From NCBI RefSeq assembly GCF_024347575.1, contig NZ_AP025503.1, forward strand, positions 186,001-250,000: a DNA stretch of 64,000 bases, read 5' to 3'. Made by a program: the position numbers and the translations under genes. This stretch comes from Vibrio pelagius. Its GTDB lineage: Bacteria; Pseudomonadota; Gammaproteobacteria; Enterobacterales; Vibrionaceae. Shown here piece by piece: positions 8,765 to 18,514 of the stretch (position 1 is the first letter of the stretch; each line of letters starts with the position of its first letter). The notes beneath the pieces were generated by a model, which was not told the origin of the DNA, ran no database searches, and was given only the letters and a program-made list of their open reading frames with translations.

Positions 8765-9652
8765 ATGAAATTAGTAATGAAACTCGGTAAACGTACCGCA
8801 TTGGCTTCGCTTGGTGCTGCGCTCTTCTTGTCAAATATGGCATACGCCCAATCTTTAGAGCCTCACGCTCAACAAGCGCAACAACCACAGCTTAGCGTTG
8901 AGCTGCCAGTTCAAGGTGTTACCCTCAATTACACTCAACCCGTTCGTTTAGAGCAGGTATTGAATGACGCGAATGCGAATGGCGCGTTAGGGTACTTTCC
9001 ACTATCTGCACAGTTGTTTGATCGTAATGCACAGCAGCAAGTTGATACTTTAAAAGAACAGGTACTTGAACAGTTGAACCAGTTGGCGCTTCAAGAACCA
9101 CAAGTCAGATCTGTGACTACACAGCTCGAATCTTTTGATTTCCAAGCCCGTTACTTTGTTGATTTAGACAGAAACGCAGTGATCTCCCAACCAGAGAAAA
9201 ATCCGTTATTGGTTTCAAAAGATATGTTGCTTCTCAAAAACGGATCGCTTTCAAAAGAAGAGGCGCTCCAATCAGCTAATTTGTTTATATCAGAGCAGTC
9301 AAACCAAGCGCAGCGCTTTGACTTATATCTCACCCCAAGACCAACCGATCTAACTTTAGTTGGTGCAGTTAAACAAGCACATAAACTTAAGTTAATTGAG
9401 CACGGACAGTTAGATAACTACCTCTCTAAACTCCCAAAAGGTGAGTTGCTTGAGATTGCAGATAAAAGCACAGCCTTTGTCATTCAGCCAAATGGGCATG
9501 TGGATGAGATAAGCTACGCCTACTGGAACAGTAAACAGGCTTACTTTGCACCCGGTGCGATTCTGTTTATCGCATTTGAGTCGCTGCCTTCTGAGTTCTC
9601 AACTTTGAATCAAAATATTATCGAACTTCTACGTCATAAGGTTAATTTGTAA
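8765..9652 (+). CDS. GfcC/YjbG-family periplasmic polysaccharide-export protein
   Basis: A protein of about 295 residues with a signal peptide (MKLVMKLGKRTALASLGAALFLSNMAYA). I place the start at the ATG at 8765 rather than the upstream GTG at 8750, because the signal peptide begins there. The mature protein matches the GfcC (DUF1017) family: polysaccharide-operon periplasmic proteins with SLBB-like beta-grasp folds, e.g. LNYTQPVRLEQVLNDAN, resembling the SLBB domains of Wza. It overlaps the next gene by one base (TAATG), indicating translational coupling. Function is inferred from family and context. Confidence 0.8.
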   Translation: MKLVMKLGKRTALASLGAALFLSNMAYAQSLEPHAQQAQQPQLSVELPVQGVTLNYTQPVRLEQVLNDANANGALGYFPLSAQLFDRNAQQQVDTLKEQVLEQLNQLALQEPQVRSVTTQLESFDFQARYFVDLDRNAVISQPEKNPLLVSKDMLLLKNGSLSKEEALQSANLFISEQSNQAQRFDLYLTPRPTDLTLVGAVKQAHKLKLIEHGQLDNYLSKLPKGELLEIADKSTAFVIQPNGHVDEISYAYWNSKQAYFAPGAILFIAFESLPSEFSTLNQNIIELLRHKVNL

Positions 9653-11931
9653 TGTCGGCTAATCAATCATTCCCATTAACGCTTCTTGCTAGTTCGATTA
9701 CTGGTGCTTTACTGGCTGTCAGTAGCTTCTCTGCTGCTGCGCAAGACTTTTCCGCAGAAGTGAAAGAGCAAGCACCTTTAGAAGTGGAAGTTTCAAGTTT
9801 TAATGCCCCTACGCTAAAGCATTCGCAAACCAACTTTGGTGGCGTGGGCTTAATGCAGATGCCCACCGCACGTATGGCACCAGAGGGTGAATTCAACTTA
9901 AGTGCATCGTTTAACAACGAGTATTACTTCTACAACGTTAGCCTACAGGTAATGCCTTGGTTAGAAGCGACGGTTCGTTATACCCAAGTTCAAGACTTGC
10001 TTTACAGCGGTAACGGTAGCGCAGATTGCTCTCAAAACAGCTTTAGTGGCTGTACGAAGTACACAGATAAAGGCATCGATTTCAAAGTTCGCTTAATTGA
10101 AGAAGGCTACTACTTGCCAGAGTTGTCTGTCGGTGTTCGTGACTTTGGTGGGACAGGCCTGTTTGATGGCGAATTTGTTGCAGCCAGCAAGCGATTTGGC
10201 CCGCTCGATGTAACCTTAGGTATGGGCTGGGGTTATATGGGGACTAGTGGCAATTTCACTAATCCATTCTGTAAAGCCAGCGATAGGTTTTGTGAACGCC
10301 CGTCCGATTTTAAAGGCAATGGCGGCAGCATTGACTTTGAGCGTTGGTTTAAGGGTGATGCCGCTATCTATGGCGGTTTAGAGTATCAAACGCCCTATAA
10401 GCCACTAACCTTAAAGCTCGAATACGACAGCAACGATTACTCGCAAGACTTCCCTGTAGTACGTGGTGGTGTTGATATGACGCAACACACTCCTTGGAAT
10501 GTGGGGGCTCTGTACCGTTTCAATGACTGGGCGACAGCCAAGGTGAGTTACGAGCGTGGTGACACCCTAACTTTTGGCTTTGACTTAACCACTAACTTCA
10601 ATGAAATTGCGTCAATCTGGCGTGATACGGAAGCTGCACAGCTTCGCCCTACAGAAGCGAGCAGTATGGATGAGGTGGATTTAGCTAAGCTAACAGAAGA
10701 GTTGGATAGCATCGCAGGCTATGAACAAGCGCAGGTCCTGGTTGATAACAATACGCTGGTGGTGAAAGGCGAACAGGTTAAATACCGCGATCGTGAAGTG
10801 GCACTTGAACGAGGAGCGACAGTAATCGCTAATCACGTTCCTGATTACATCGATACTTACCAAATTGTTGAAACCAGCAGTGCAGGTGAGCTTTCTCAAA
10901 CGGATATCAATGCTGATCAGTTTAAACAAGCGGCCAGTTACTCTTATTTAGATTCAGATATCAAAGATTCGACTCAACACAGAGAAGTTGCATCGAATTC
11001 AGCCACTGAGTACCACGATGCGCGTGAACGTTTTGATGTATCGGTATCGCCAAACCTAGCCCAATCTTTTGGTTCGGCTGAAGATTTTTACCTGTATGCG
11101 CTAGGTTTATATACCAATGCCTCTTTCTGGGCGACCAATAACATTGAGTTGTCGGGCTCTTTGTATATCAACCTTATCGATAACTACGATAAGTTTAACT
11201 ACACAGTACCGGAAGACGGCACCGACCAAACCGCAAGGGTTAGAACCCTATTTCGTGAGTATGTGGAAGAGCCAGTTCGTTTAGATAGATTACAACTGAC
11301 CTGGTTTGAAGACTATGGTAGTGGCATATACAGCCAAGCCTATGCAGGTTATTTAGAGAGTATGTTTGCTGGTGTCGGTGGCGAAGTACTTTACCGCCCA
11401 TATAACAGTAATTGGGCTGTTGGTGCCGATATAACCGCCATTAGTCAACGTGACCCAGACAGCTGGTTTAAAACCTTTGATCAAGAGTGGCAAGCTCACC
11501 CAACAGATTCAAGTCGCTCATACCGCGTGATTGACAAAGGCACCACAGGCTTTGTCACTGGTTACTACATGCCACAATGGGAGTTCTTGAGTGATACCTT
11601 GTTTAAAGTCGGCGTTGGTAAATTCTTAGCTGGCGATGTGGGTACCCGAATCGATTTCTCAAAACAGTTCAAGAGCGGCGTAATTGCAGGTGCATTTGTG
11701 AGCTTAACCGACTTGAGCGAAGAAGACTTCGGTGAGGGCAGTTACACCAAAGGCTTCTACGTATCGATTCCATTTGACTTGCTAACCGTAAAACCAAGTT
11801 CAAACCGAACTCAGTTTACATGGCAACCTTTAACCCGTGATGGCGGACAGGTATTGAACAAGCAGTACAATTTGTTTGAACAAACCGATGCAAGATCACC
11901 ATGGTTCCAAAGGCCAAGTAAGGTTAAATGA
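9652..11931 (+). CDS. GfcD/YjbH-family outer-membrane beta-barrel protein
   Basis: A 759-residue exported protein with a signal peptide ending SSFSAAAQ and long alternating beta-strand sequence throughout. The N-terminal block FGGVGLMQMPTARMAPEGEF is diagnostic of the YjbH/GfcD (DUF940) family, which includes V. cholerae O139 WbfF-type proteins. It is expected to form a barrel in the outer membrane acting in polysaccharide secretion. Two cysteine pairs occur in loop regions (DCSQNSFSGC; FCKASDRFC). It ends the gfcB-C-D run; the next genes, wza-wzb-wzc, complete the group-4-capsule gene order after a repeat region and an ops site. Confidence 0.87.
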   Translation: MSANQSFPLTLLASSITGALLAVSSFSAAAQDFSAEVKEQAPLEVEVSSFNAPTLKHSQTNFGGVGLMQMPTARMAPEGEFNLSASFNNEYYFYNVSLQVMPWLEATVRYTQVQDLLYSGNGSADCSQNSFSGCTKYTDKGIDFKVRLIEEGYYLPELSVGVRDFGGTGLFDGEFVAASKRFGPLDVTLGMGWGYMGTSGNFTNPFCKASDRFCERPSDFKGNGGSIDFERWFKGDAAIYGGLEYQTPYKPLTLKLEYDSNDYSQDFPVVRGGVDMTQHTPWNVGALYRFNDWATAKVSYERGDTLTFGFDLTTNFNEIASIWRDTEAAQLRPTEASSMDEVDLAKLTEELDSIAGYEQAQVLVDNNTLVVKGEQVKYRDREVALERGATVIANHVPDYIDTYQIVETSSAGELSQTDINADQFKQAASYSYLDSDIKDSTQHREVASNSATEYHDARERFDVSVSPNLAQSFGSAEDFYLYALGLYTNASFWATNNIELSGSLYINLIDNYDKFNYTVPEDGTDQTARVRTLFREYVEEPVRLDRLQLTWFEDYGSGIYSQAYAGYLESMFAGVGGEVLYRPYNSNWAVGADITAISQRDPDSWFKTFDQEWQAHPTDSSRSYRVIDKGTTGFVTGYYMPQWEFLSDTLFKVGVGKFLAGDVGTRIDFSKQFKSGVIAGAFVSLTDLSEEDFGEGSYTKGFYVSIPFDLLTVKPSSNRTQFTWQPLTRDGGQVLNKQYNLFEQTDARSPWFQRPSKVK

Positions 11932-11937
11932 TTTAGT

Positions 11938-12185
11938 AGATACGAGTAAACGAGATTCGAAGGGCTGCAAAGTCTGATGTTGGACTAGAAATGCGTTCAG
12001 TATGGATTATTAGCTGCGTCATTCCCTACAGCGAGGTACGAGCGTGATAGGGAATCTCTTTTCGTGAACAACGGAAAGAGATTCCAGACGCTTCGTCCCT
12101 CAACTCTGGAATGACGAGTTTTAATAATGCCCTAACTCGAATTCGATTCTTGGATGATATCTTCCGCAGTCCCGAATTTTTATGC
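11938..12185. repeat. Double-hairpin repeat between gfcD and wza
   Basis: A full copy at about 12020-12117 has stems ATTCCCTA/TAGGGAAT and ATTCCAGA/TCTGGAAT. The loops are gaggtacgag and ttcgtccctc: each differs from the usual sequence by one base, so one mismatch remains between them. Short 'acgagtaaacgagattcgaa' type repeats flank it. The region from 12186 to 12387 carries no gene that I can support and should contain the wza promoter. Confidence 0.8.
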
Positions 12186-12387
12186 TATTCGATTCTTATT
12201 TTTCTAAGCGCCCAACCATTCAACAAGGTTGATAATACAAACAAACTGTGGATAATACATACGGATTAAATTTGAGCATGTTTTTGATGCGTGCTTTATA
12301 AAAATTACCATTGGCTTTTATCTACTGTTCAAGAGCTGTATATGGTACACAGACAATTACGCAGTGTGATGTCGCGGTATATCAACG

Positions 12388-12399
12388 GGCGGTAGCGTG
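12388..12399 (+). promoter_or_regulatory. ops element (JUMPstart core) upstream of wza
   Basis: The sequence ggcggtagcgtg is an exact match to the ops core of JUMPstart. It lies 157 bases before the wza ATG in the sense orientation. ops pauses RNA polymerase and recruits the NusG paralogue RfaH, allowing read-through of long surface-polysaccharide operons. The match is direct; RfaH control is inferred from the established role of ops. Confidence 0.9.
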
Positions 12400-12556
12400 C
12401 CCGAACGCGAATTTAAATGGGAGCGATATCAAACTATCACTCCTTTTCCCTTCCGTTTTAACTGCTGCTATTCGTTTAAGCCACTGCTAATGGTAAGGTC
12501 ATCTGTCTTGTATCACTTGGATGTGATTACATTTTCTCAACTATGATTTGGTTAAC

Positions 12557-13693
12557 ATGAAGATTAAGAAAAATCGTCTCCTTCTTGCGTTATTGCCCGC
12601 TTTACTGGTTGGCTGTACTACTCCAGGCACGCACCTTACTACCGATGATAAGAATGTGATCCTTCCTTCTGAGGAACAACAAACTGCGGATATTTCAGAT
12701 GTTGTTAACCTTTACCCTTTAACCGCCCAAACGGTTTCTAGTTATAAAAGCGAAATCCAATCTGTCTCTCAAGCTAACCCTGAGTTAGATGTTGATATCG
12801 CGAAGTATGAGTACAAAGTGGGTGTGGGCGATATTCTGAATATCACAATATGGGATCACCCAGAACTGACGATTCCTGCAGGCTCTTACCGTAGCGCTTC
12901 TGAAGCGGGTAACTGGGTTCATGCCGATGGCACCATTTTCTACCCATACATTGGCACGGTAGAAGTTGCAGGCAAAACTGTGCGTGAAATTCGTGCAGAG
13001 GTTGCCAAGCGTTTAGCGAAGTACATTGAAAGCCCACAAGTGGATGTCAATGTTGCGGCTTTTCGCTCTAAGAAAACCTACGTGACTGGCGAAGTTTCTA
13101 AGCCGGGTCAACAGCCAATCACCAATATTCCGTTAACACTGCTGGATGCGGTAAACCGCTCTGGCGGTCTTTCTGAAAATGCCGATTGGCGTAATGTTTC
13201 TTTAACGCGTAATGGTGTTGAAGAGAACATTTCACTGTATGGACTGATGCAGCGTGGTGATTTAACGCAAAACCGTTTGCTGCAAGCCGGCGATATTGTT
13301 CATGTACCACGCAATGACAATCAAAAAGTGTTTGTGATGGGCGAAGTGAATGAACCACAGTTACTGAAGATTGACCGTGTAGGCATGAGTCTAACCGAAG
13401 CGCTGAGTAATGTGGGTGGTATTAACCAACTTTCTGCTGATGCGACAGGCGTGTTTGTGATTCGAACTTCTGATGATAAATCAGAACGCATGGCGGACAT
13501 TTACCAACTGAACATGGAAGATGCGTCCGCTTTAGTCATTGGTACCGAGTTTGATTTGAAGCCGTATGATATTGTTTATGTCACGGCAGCGCCGATCAGC
13601 CGTTGGAACCGTGTCATCGGACAACTTGTTCCGACCATTACTGGTTTCAATGACCTAACGGAAGGCGTACTACGCGTTCGTAACTGGCCGTAA
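12557..13693 (+). CDS. wza: Outer-membrane polysaccharide export lipoprotein Wza (GfcE-like)
   Basis: A protein of about 378 residues with a lipoprotein signal ([13 protein letters not shown]) and the Poly_export/SLBB architecture of Wza. [19 protein letters not shown] is the classic N-terminal export motif, followed by two SLBB-type domains ([32 protein letters not shown]) and a C-terminal amphipathic helix that in Wza forms the outer-membrane pore. I use the ATG at 12557; a TTG at 12548 would add three residues. Wza forms the octameric channel through which capsule or O-antigen capsule exits. It is followed by wzb and wzc. Confidence 0.93.
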   Translation: MKIKKNRLLLALLPALLVGCTTPGTHLTTDDKNVILPSEEQQTADISDVVNLYPLTAQTVSSYKSEIQSVSQANPELDVDIAKYEYKVGVGDILNITIWDHPELTIPAGSYRSASEAGNWVHADGTIFYPYIGTVEVAGKTVREIRAEVAKRLAKYIESPQVDVNVAAFRSKKTYVTGEVSKPGQQPITNIPLTLLDAVNRSGGLSENADWRNVSLTRNGVEENISLYGLMQRGDLTQNRLLQAGDIVHVPRNDNQKVFVMGEVNEPQLLKIDRVGMSLTEALSNVGGINQLSADATGVFVIRTSDDKSERMADIYQLNMEDASALVIGTEFDLKPYDIVYVTAAPISRWNRVIGQLVPTITGFNDLTEGVLRVRNWP

Positions 13694-13774
13694 ATAAAGT
13701 AGATTAAATATCGGGCCGTATTCTGTGTGGCTCGGTTTATATGGTTGCCCACTTTATATAGTTGATTGCAATTT

Positions 13775-14215
13775 ATGTTTAATAAAATTCTTGTAGTTTG
13801 TGTTGGTAATATTTGCCGCTCTCCAACGGGGGAGCGTGTTTTACAAAAGTTATTACCAAACAAACACGTCGCTTCAGCGGGTATTGCCGCGGAAAAAAGC
13901 CGTTTAATTGGTAAACCAGCAGACGAAACCGCAATTCTGATTGCAGCAGAAAATGGCGTGGATGTAGAAGCCCACCAATCACAACAAGTGACGCCGCAGC
14001 TTTGTGCGCAGTATGATTTGATATTAGTGATGGAAAAAGGCCATATGGAAGCGTTAACCCAGATATCTCCGGAAGCGCGCGGTAAAACCATGCTGTTTGG
14101 CCAGTGGATAGGGCAACGCGACATCCCTGATCCTTACCGCCAGAGTCGAGAGGCTTTTGAACATGCTTATAAATTGATTGATGAAGCTGCACAAGCATGG
14201 GCGAAAAAGCTTTAA
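13775..14215 (+). CDS. wzb: Low-molecular-weight protein-tyrosine phosphatase Wzb/Etp
   Basis: A 146-residue cytoplasmic phosphatase from the ATG at 13775 (a TTG at 13766 is in frame but less likely). The P-loop CVGNICRS gives the C-x5-R signature (C9, R15), and the catalytic aspartate lies in DIPDPYRQS near the C-terminus. Wzb dephosphorylates the C-terminal tyrosine cluster of Wzc, and this cycling is needed for capsule export. It sits between wza and wzc, the standard order. Confidence 0.93.
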   Translation: MFNKILVVCVGNICRSPTGERVLQKLLPNKHVASAGIAAEKSRLIGKPADETAILIAAENGVDVEAHQSQQVTPQLCAQYDLILVMEKGHMEALTQISPEARGKTMLFGQWIGQRDIPDPYRQSREAFEHAYKLIDEAAQAWAKKL

Positions 14216-14389
14216 TCGATTTAGCAACGCTGTAATTAATTCAACAAGGCTTCAATCGATTTAACAAAGCGTTTCACTCAGAAGAGTAAGCGTTGAATCA
14301 GCAGAAACGATAACATAAACGATTTAGGGTGGTTTGTTTTTAATGAGCCAGCCAACAAAATAGTACGAGTTTTAGGAAATAGTATTTCG

Positions 14390-16561
14390 ATGACAACACA
14401 ACCATCTAGGCAAACACAGACTGATAACTCAGATGAGATCGATTTAGGAAAACTGTTTGGTATTTTGCTTGATGCTAAGTGGTGGATTATCTTTACCACG
14501 TTTATCTTTGCAGTTGGCGGTGTTGCATTTGCACTGTTATCCACGCCTATCTATAAAGCGGATGCATTAATTCAGATTGAAGAGAAAAGCTCTGGCGGCA
14601 TCTCTTCCATGGTGGGTGATATGGGCGAACTGTTCGCTCAAGAATCTTCTGCCACCACTGAAATTGAGATCATTAAATCGAGAATGATCTTAGGTGAAAC
14701 GGTCGATAAGTTTAATTTAACCACGGTCACCTCTCCTATTTATGCGCCCGTTGTAGGCAAAGGTATCGCTCGTTTAACCGGAGATGTTAACAACATTTCC
14801 GTTAGCCGTTTTGTGGTTCCAGGTTATGCCAGTGAATACGCGCACACGATTCGTATCCTAGATGCAGAGCTGGACACTTATCAGCTGATTCGAGAAGACG
14901 AACGTGTCATCTTAGAGGGTAAGATTGGTCAACTGGCCACTGCAGATGATTACAGTCTATTTGTTGCTGGTTTTGAATCCCATGATGGTTTTGAGTTTGC
15001 CATCGCTAATCGTAGTCGTCTTGAAGCTATTGAATGGCTCAAGCAATCTTTGTCTTTGTCCGAGCAAGGTAAGCAAACGGGTATCCTGAAGCTAAGCTTT
15101 GAGGGTGAGAATAAGCAGCAGATTTCTGAAATCTTAAACCATATTAGTCAAATCTACTTCCTACAAAATGTAAAGCGCAACTCAGCGGAAGCCGAGAAGA
15201 GTTTGGCCTTCCTAGAGGGGCATCTTCCTGGTATTAAATCTCAGCTAACCACATTTGAAGATACGCTAAACAATTACCGCCAAGAAAACGAATCGATTGA
15301 TTTGGGCTTAGAAGCTCAGTCAACACTAAAAGTGATGGTAGAACTGGAAGCGCAGCTGAATGAACTGACGTTTAAAGAGAGTGAAATTAGCCAGCGTTTT
15401 ACTAAAGACCACCCGGCTTATAAATCACTGCTTGATAAGCGCGAAACGCTGCTGAAAGAGAAAGAGCGTTTAAACAAGCAGGTACAAAAGCTACCTAAAA
15501 CGCAACGTGAAGTGCTACGTATGACACGTGACGTGGAAGTAAACCAACAGATCTATATTCAACTACTCAACAAAGTACAAGAGCTCAGCATTATCAAAGC
15601 GGGTACCGTGGGTAATGTACGCATTTTGGATGATGCACAAGCTTATGCGCGTGCAGTAAAACCGAAGAAGCCACTGATTGTTGTATTGGCGACACTACTT
15701 GGTGGCATGTTAAGTGTGGCGTTTGTATTAGTGAAAGCCGCGTTCCACCGCGGAGTTGAAAGCGCAGATCAAATCGAAGAAATTGGTTTACCAGTTTACG
15801 CAGCGGTACCTAAATCAGACCTACAGTTAGAATTAACTAACCGCTTTAAATCTAAGAAAAAACAGACCTCTGGAACTCAAGCTTTGCTTGCAGAATCTAA
15901 CCCTGCCGATCTTTCTGTTGAAGCGCTACGCGGCCTTCGTACAAGTTTGCACTTTGCGATGCTTGAAGCGAAAAACAATATCTTGATGATCTCTGGCCCT
16001 GCGCCAGGTATCGGTAAGTCATTTATCTCAACTAACTTTGCGGCAGTAGCAGCAAAAACAGGCCAAAAGGTGCTGTTGATTGATGCGGATATGCGTAAAG
16101 GCTATTTGCAGCAAAGCTTTGGTGTGTCATGGGATAATGGCCTTTCTGATATGTTGAGCGGTAAGCAAGGTTTTACTGAATCGGTCAAAGCAACCCCAGT
16201 TGAAAACCTAGACATTATCACTCGCGGCCAAGTACCACCAAACCCATCAGAGCTTCTCATGCACCCACGCTTTGCGGAGCTGATGGAGTGGGCATCTAAA
16301 GAGTACGACCTGGTAATTGTTGATACACCACCAGTATTAGCTGTAACCGATCCAAGTATTGTGGGTGCATTTGCTGGTACCACGTTAATGGTTGCTCGCT
16401 TCGGTCAAAACACGGTTAAAGAGATCGATGTAGCACGCAATCGCTTTGAACAATCTGGTATTGAAGTGAAAGGTGTCATTTTCAACGCCATCGAGAAAAA
16501 GGCCTCAAGCTCTTACGGCTATGGTTACTATAACTACGCTTATTCTAGCGATAAAAAGTAG
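14390..16561 (+). CDS. wzc: Polysaccharide co-polymerase / BY-kinase Wzc (Etk)
   Basis: A 723-residue inner-membrane protein: TM1 near residues 30-50, a large periplasmic Wzz-type coiled-coil region, TM2 near 425-450, then a cytoplasmic kinase. Walker A is GPAPGIGKS, Walker A' VLLIDADMRKG and Walker B YDLVIVDTPP. The C-terminus has the autophosphorylated tyrosine cluster (SYGYGYYNYAYSSDKK). Wzc controls chain length and couples Wzy-dependent polymerisation to Wza. It closes the operon and is followed directly by repeats. Confidence 0.95.
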   Translation: MTTQPSRQTQTDNSDEIDLGKLFGILLDAKWWIIFTTFIFAVGGVAFALLSTPIYKADALIQIEEKSSGGISSMVGDMGELFAQESSATTEIEIIKSRMILGETVDKFNLTTVTSPIYAPVVGKGIARLTGDVNNISVSRFVVPGYASEYAHTIRILDAELDTYQLIREDERVILEGKIGQLATADDYSLFVAGFESHDGFEFAIANRSRLEAIEWLKQSLSLSEQGKQTGILKLSFEGENKQQISEILNHISQIYFLQNVKRNSAEAEKSLAFLEGHLPGIKSQLTTFEDTLNNYRQENESIDLGLEAQSTLKVMVELEAQLNELTFKESEISQRFTKDHPAYKSLLDKRETLLKEKERLNKQVQKLPKTQREVLRMTRDVEVNQQIYIQLLNKVQELSIIKAGTVGNVRILDDAQAYARAVKPKKPLIVVLATLLGGMLSVAFVLVKAAFHRGVESADQIEEIGLPVYAAVPKSDLQLELTNRFKSKKKQTSGTQALLAESNPADLSVEALRGLRTSLHFAMLEAKNNILMISGPAPGIGKSFISTNFAAVAAKTGQKVLLIDADMRKGYLQQSFGVSWDNGLSDMLSGKQGFTESVKATPVENLDIITRGQVPPNPSELLMHPRFAELMEWASKEYDLVIVDTPPVLAVTDPSIVGAFAGTTLMVARFGQNTVKEIDVARNRFEQSGIEVKGVIFNAIEKKASSSYGYGYYNYAYSSDKK

Positions 16562-16569
16562 GTTAAAAT

Positions 16570-16690
16570 CAGATGCGGGATGCGAGTGGCGAGATACGAA
16601 AAGCGCCGCTCGAACCCTTCTTTATCTCTGCGTTACCCGCATCTGCTTTTTAAGCCCTTCGCATCCCGATTACTCGCTACCCGAATCTAT
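16570..16690. repeat. Short degenerate intergenic repeats after wzc
   Basis: Copies of the cgcatcccgattactcgctacccgaatctattttt and gatgcgggatgcgagtggcgag families in both orientations form a long imperfect inverted structure between wzc and the convergent holin gene. It may serve as a terminator-like hairpin. No gene. Confidence 0.6.
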
Positions 16691-17022
16691 TTTTTAATCA
16701 CCCCTCCCGTCAAATACAATCCAATCGCTGCTAAAACCGGATAACCAAAAGCTTCATTGGTCATCTCCCCTAATGGTTTCCAATCGTAGCCGTGCATACA
16801 ACCCAATATCACCATGACATGCAGCGCCACATAAGGAATAGTGAACAGCAACACAATGTAGCGCTGCACCAACTTAAAAGGTTCATACGCTTTTAATAGT
16901 GCCAGCTTGTGCTTCGCTTTTTCTTCATCAGTAAAAAACATCGCATCTCCTGTGTTGGTCAGTGCCTCTAAACCTTTGTTAATGGAAGACTCGCTCCCAA
17001 ATATCTTTCCGAACAATGTCAT
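16687..17022 (-). CDS. Phage-type holin (3TM GTA-holin-like)
   Basis: A 111-residue protein with an amphipathic N-terminus (MTLFGKIFGSESSINKGLEAL) and two clear hydrophobic segments (about residues 53-75, YIVLLFTIPYVALHVMVIL, and 90-108, FGYPVLAAIGLYLTGGVI). The charged middle, DEEKAKHKLALLKAYEPFKLVQRY, resembles the 3TM holins of gene-transfer agents and phages. Its neighbour on the same strand is a phage-type amidase, so together they look like a lysis cassette left by a prophage. No structural phage genes remain. The family call is from pattern recognition only. Confidence 0.65.
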   Translation of the reverse strand: MTLFGKIFGSESSINKGLEALTNTGDAMFFTDEEKAKHKLALLKAYEPFKLVQRYIVLLFTIPYVALHVMVILGCMHGYDWKPLGEMTNEAFGYPVLAAIGLYLTGGVIKK

Positions 17023-17039
17023 ACAACTCCTTGATTGAT

Positions 17040-17186
17040 GGTTATATACTGCCTTTCTCGCTCTTCAGCCTCTCGCCTACTCGAATCCCGTATCTGCACT
17101 TCAGTCTTTTCGCCTCCCGTCACTCGCATCTCGCATCCGCTCTTTAGATCATCGCATCCCGTTTACTCGCTACTCTCATCTGCTCT
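17040..17186. repeat. Short degenerate repeats between holin and amidase genes
   Basis: At least five degenerate copies of ctcgcctactcgaatcccgtatctgc follow one another here and continue into the 3' end of the amidase gene to about 17278. They spell alternating catc/actcg blocks of about 30-40 bases. No gene. Confidence 0.75.
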
Positions 17187-17762
17187 TTAGCCCTTCGACT
17201 GTATTACCCTCTCGCTCTTCACCTCTGCTTTTCCACTCTTCGAATCTCGTTTACTCGAATCCCGTATCTGCTTTTCATCTCTCAAAACCATCACCGGACA
17301 GGCCTTATTCACTCCCCAATCTTTATGTCCCTTAACATTGTTATCCGCTATCAAAAATCGTTTTTGCAACACTTCGATTAGGCCAAACAAAGCCTTGCGC
17401 TGAGCAAAGGTAAAATTGTCTTCAGGTTGCTGGACAGCATTGCAGCCTCCTACCAAACAAACACCAATATTGCCTTTGTTGTGTCCTTTAACATGCGCGC
17501 CGGTTTGCGACAACGGACGTCCTATTTCAACCTTACCGCAGCGACGAATCACAAAATGGTACCCCACATCTCGCCAGCCTCGATTTTTATGCCAACTGCG
17601 AATCTCGGTCACACCAATATCTTGGATTGAAGGCGTTGCGCTGCAGTGCACAGTGATAAAAGAAAAATCTGCACCAACTGTTTTATTAATCAGGGGAAGT
17701 AGTGTGATCACTTGTTCTGGCAATGCGACTACTAACAAGTTGATAGTTGAGTTATCAAGCAT
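17187..17762 (-). CDS. N-acetylmuramoyl-L-alanine amidase (phage endolysin type)
   Basis: An Amidase_2/PGRP-fold enzyme of the T7-lysozyme type. Zinc ligands and active-site surroundings are visible: FITVHCSATP (first His), GYHFVIRRCGKVEIGRP (second His and nearby Tyr), and GHKDWGVNKACPV (last His and Lys). It cuts the amide bond between MurNAc and L-Ala. I start at the ATG at 17762, which overlaps the upstream stop as TAATG; a TTG at 17810 with a good AGGA box is an alternative adding 16 residues. The last 35 residues (KQIRDSSKRDSKSGKAEV and beyond) are encoded by the intergenic repeat, so the original stop was probably lost. Confidence 0.78.
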   Translation of the reverse strand: MLDNSTINLLVVALPEQVITLLPLINKTVGADFSFITVHCSATPSIQDIGVTEIRSWHKNRGWRDVGYHFVIRRCGKVEIGRPLSQTGAHVKGHNKGNIGVCLVGGCNAVQQPEDNFTFAQRKALFGLIEVLQKRFLIADNNVKGHKDWGVNKACPVMVLRDEKQIRDSSKRDSKSGKAEVKSERVIQSKG

Positions 17763-18223
17763 TAGTCGTTGCTTACGAGCTGGTTCAACTGGTGGTGGAG
17801 TGCTTGGCAAAATTTATCCTCTTGTTGTCGTATCCATTGATGTAACGATCGCTGTAGTCGGCGTTGCTGTTGCATACCTTGTTGTTGCAAACTTTGCTGT
17901 TGTAAACATAGAAGTGACACGTTGTGTTTTTGTGTTCCCCCTTTTTCTCTCTCTTGTTCAAGCCGACAGAGCTGTTCATTCAAGGCCACTCGAACGGCTT
18001 TAGCATATTCGAATTGGTAACTCACATAATGCAGGTAGGTGATGCAGTATCCGATGGGGTACTGCTTTTTCGCTCGCAGTATCGCCCAAGCGAGTTCGTC
18101 GTGGTTGAACGTGTGATGACAGGGCGTTTGATTAGTATTACCGCAAACGGAATCCGCCCGACATTCAAAGCTCGCCATGCTGGGCAGGTACGCTGAAATA
18201 AAAACAGAGATGATTGCCTTCAT
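17762..18223 (-). CDS. Secreted Gln-rich protein of unknown function in the lysis cassette
   Basis: A 153-residue protein with a predicted signal peptide (MKAIISVFISAYLPSMA) and four cysteines in the next 60 residues. The C-terminal half is rich in Gln (LQQQSLQQQGMQQQRRLQ) and probably helical. I place the start at the ATG at 18223 because aaggtg lies six bases upstream; an in-frame ATG at 18313 lacks this. It is translationally coupled to the amidase through a TAATG overlap. Position beside the lysin and holin suggests a phage lysis accessory, perhaps a spanin-like role, but I recognise no family. Confidence 0.55.
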   Translation of the reverse strand: MKAIISVFISAYLPSMASFECRADSVCGNTNQTPCHHTFNHDELAWAILRAKKQYPIGYCITYLHYVSYQFEYAKAVRVALNEQLCRLEQEREKGGTQKHNVSLLCLQQQSLQQQGMQQQRRLQRSLHQWIRQQEDKFCQALHHQLNQLVSND

Positions 18224-18514
18224 TAAACACCTTGTGGTTGCTAAGGGATGAGCAATGTAATGCAAGGCGATCGATTGGGGGCGGTACGAATAGTAAAATT
18301 TATTCGCTTGCATAAAAAATGAGAGCTGTTTCTAAGTAAGGAAAACTCAGCAATAACACGTGTTGCATAGCCTTGCGAACAGAACTGCAAAACATGTTTT
18401 GTTACGGATTATCTTACCTTCGCTTCGCCCCCATATTCATAAAAAGTGTTGTTAATGCTCTGAATGTCATCGGCTGTCTATTAAAAAAGCCATAGTAATA
18501 AGGAGTGTTATCGA

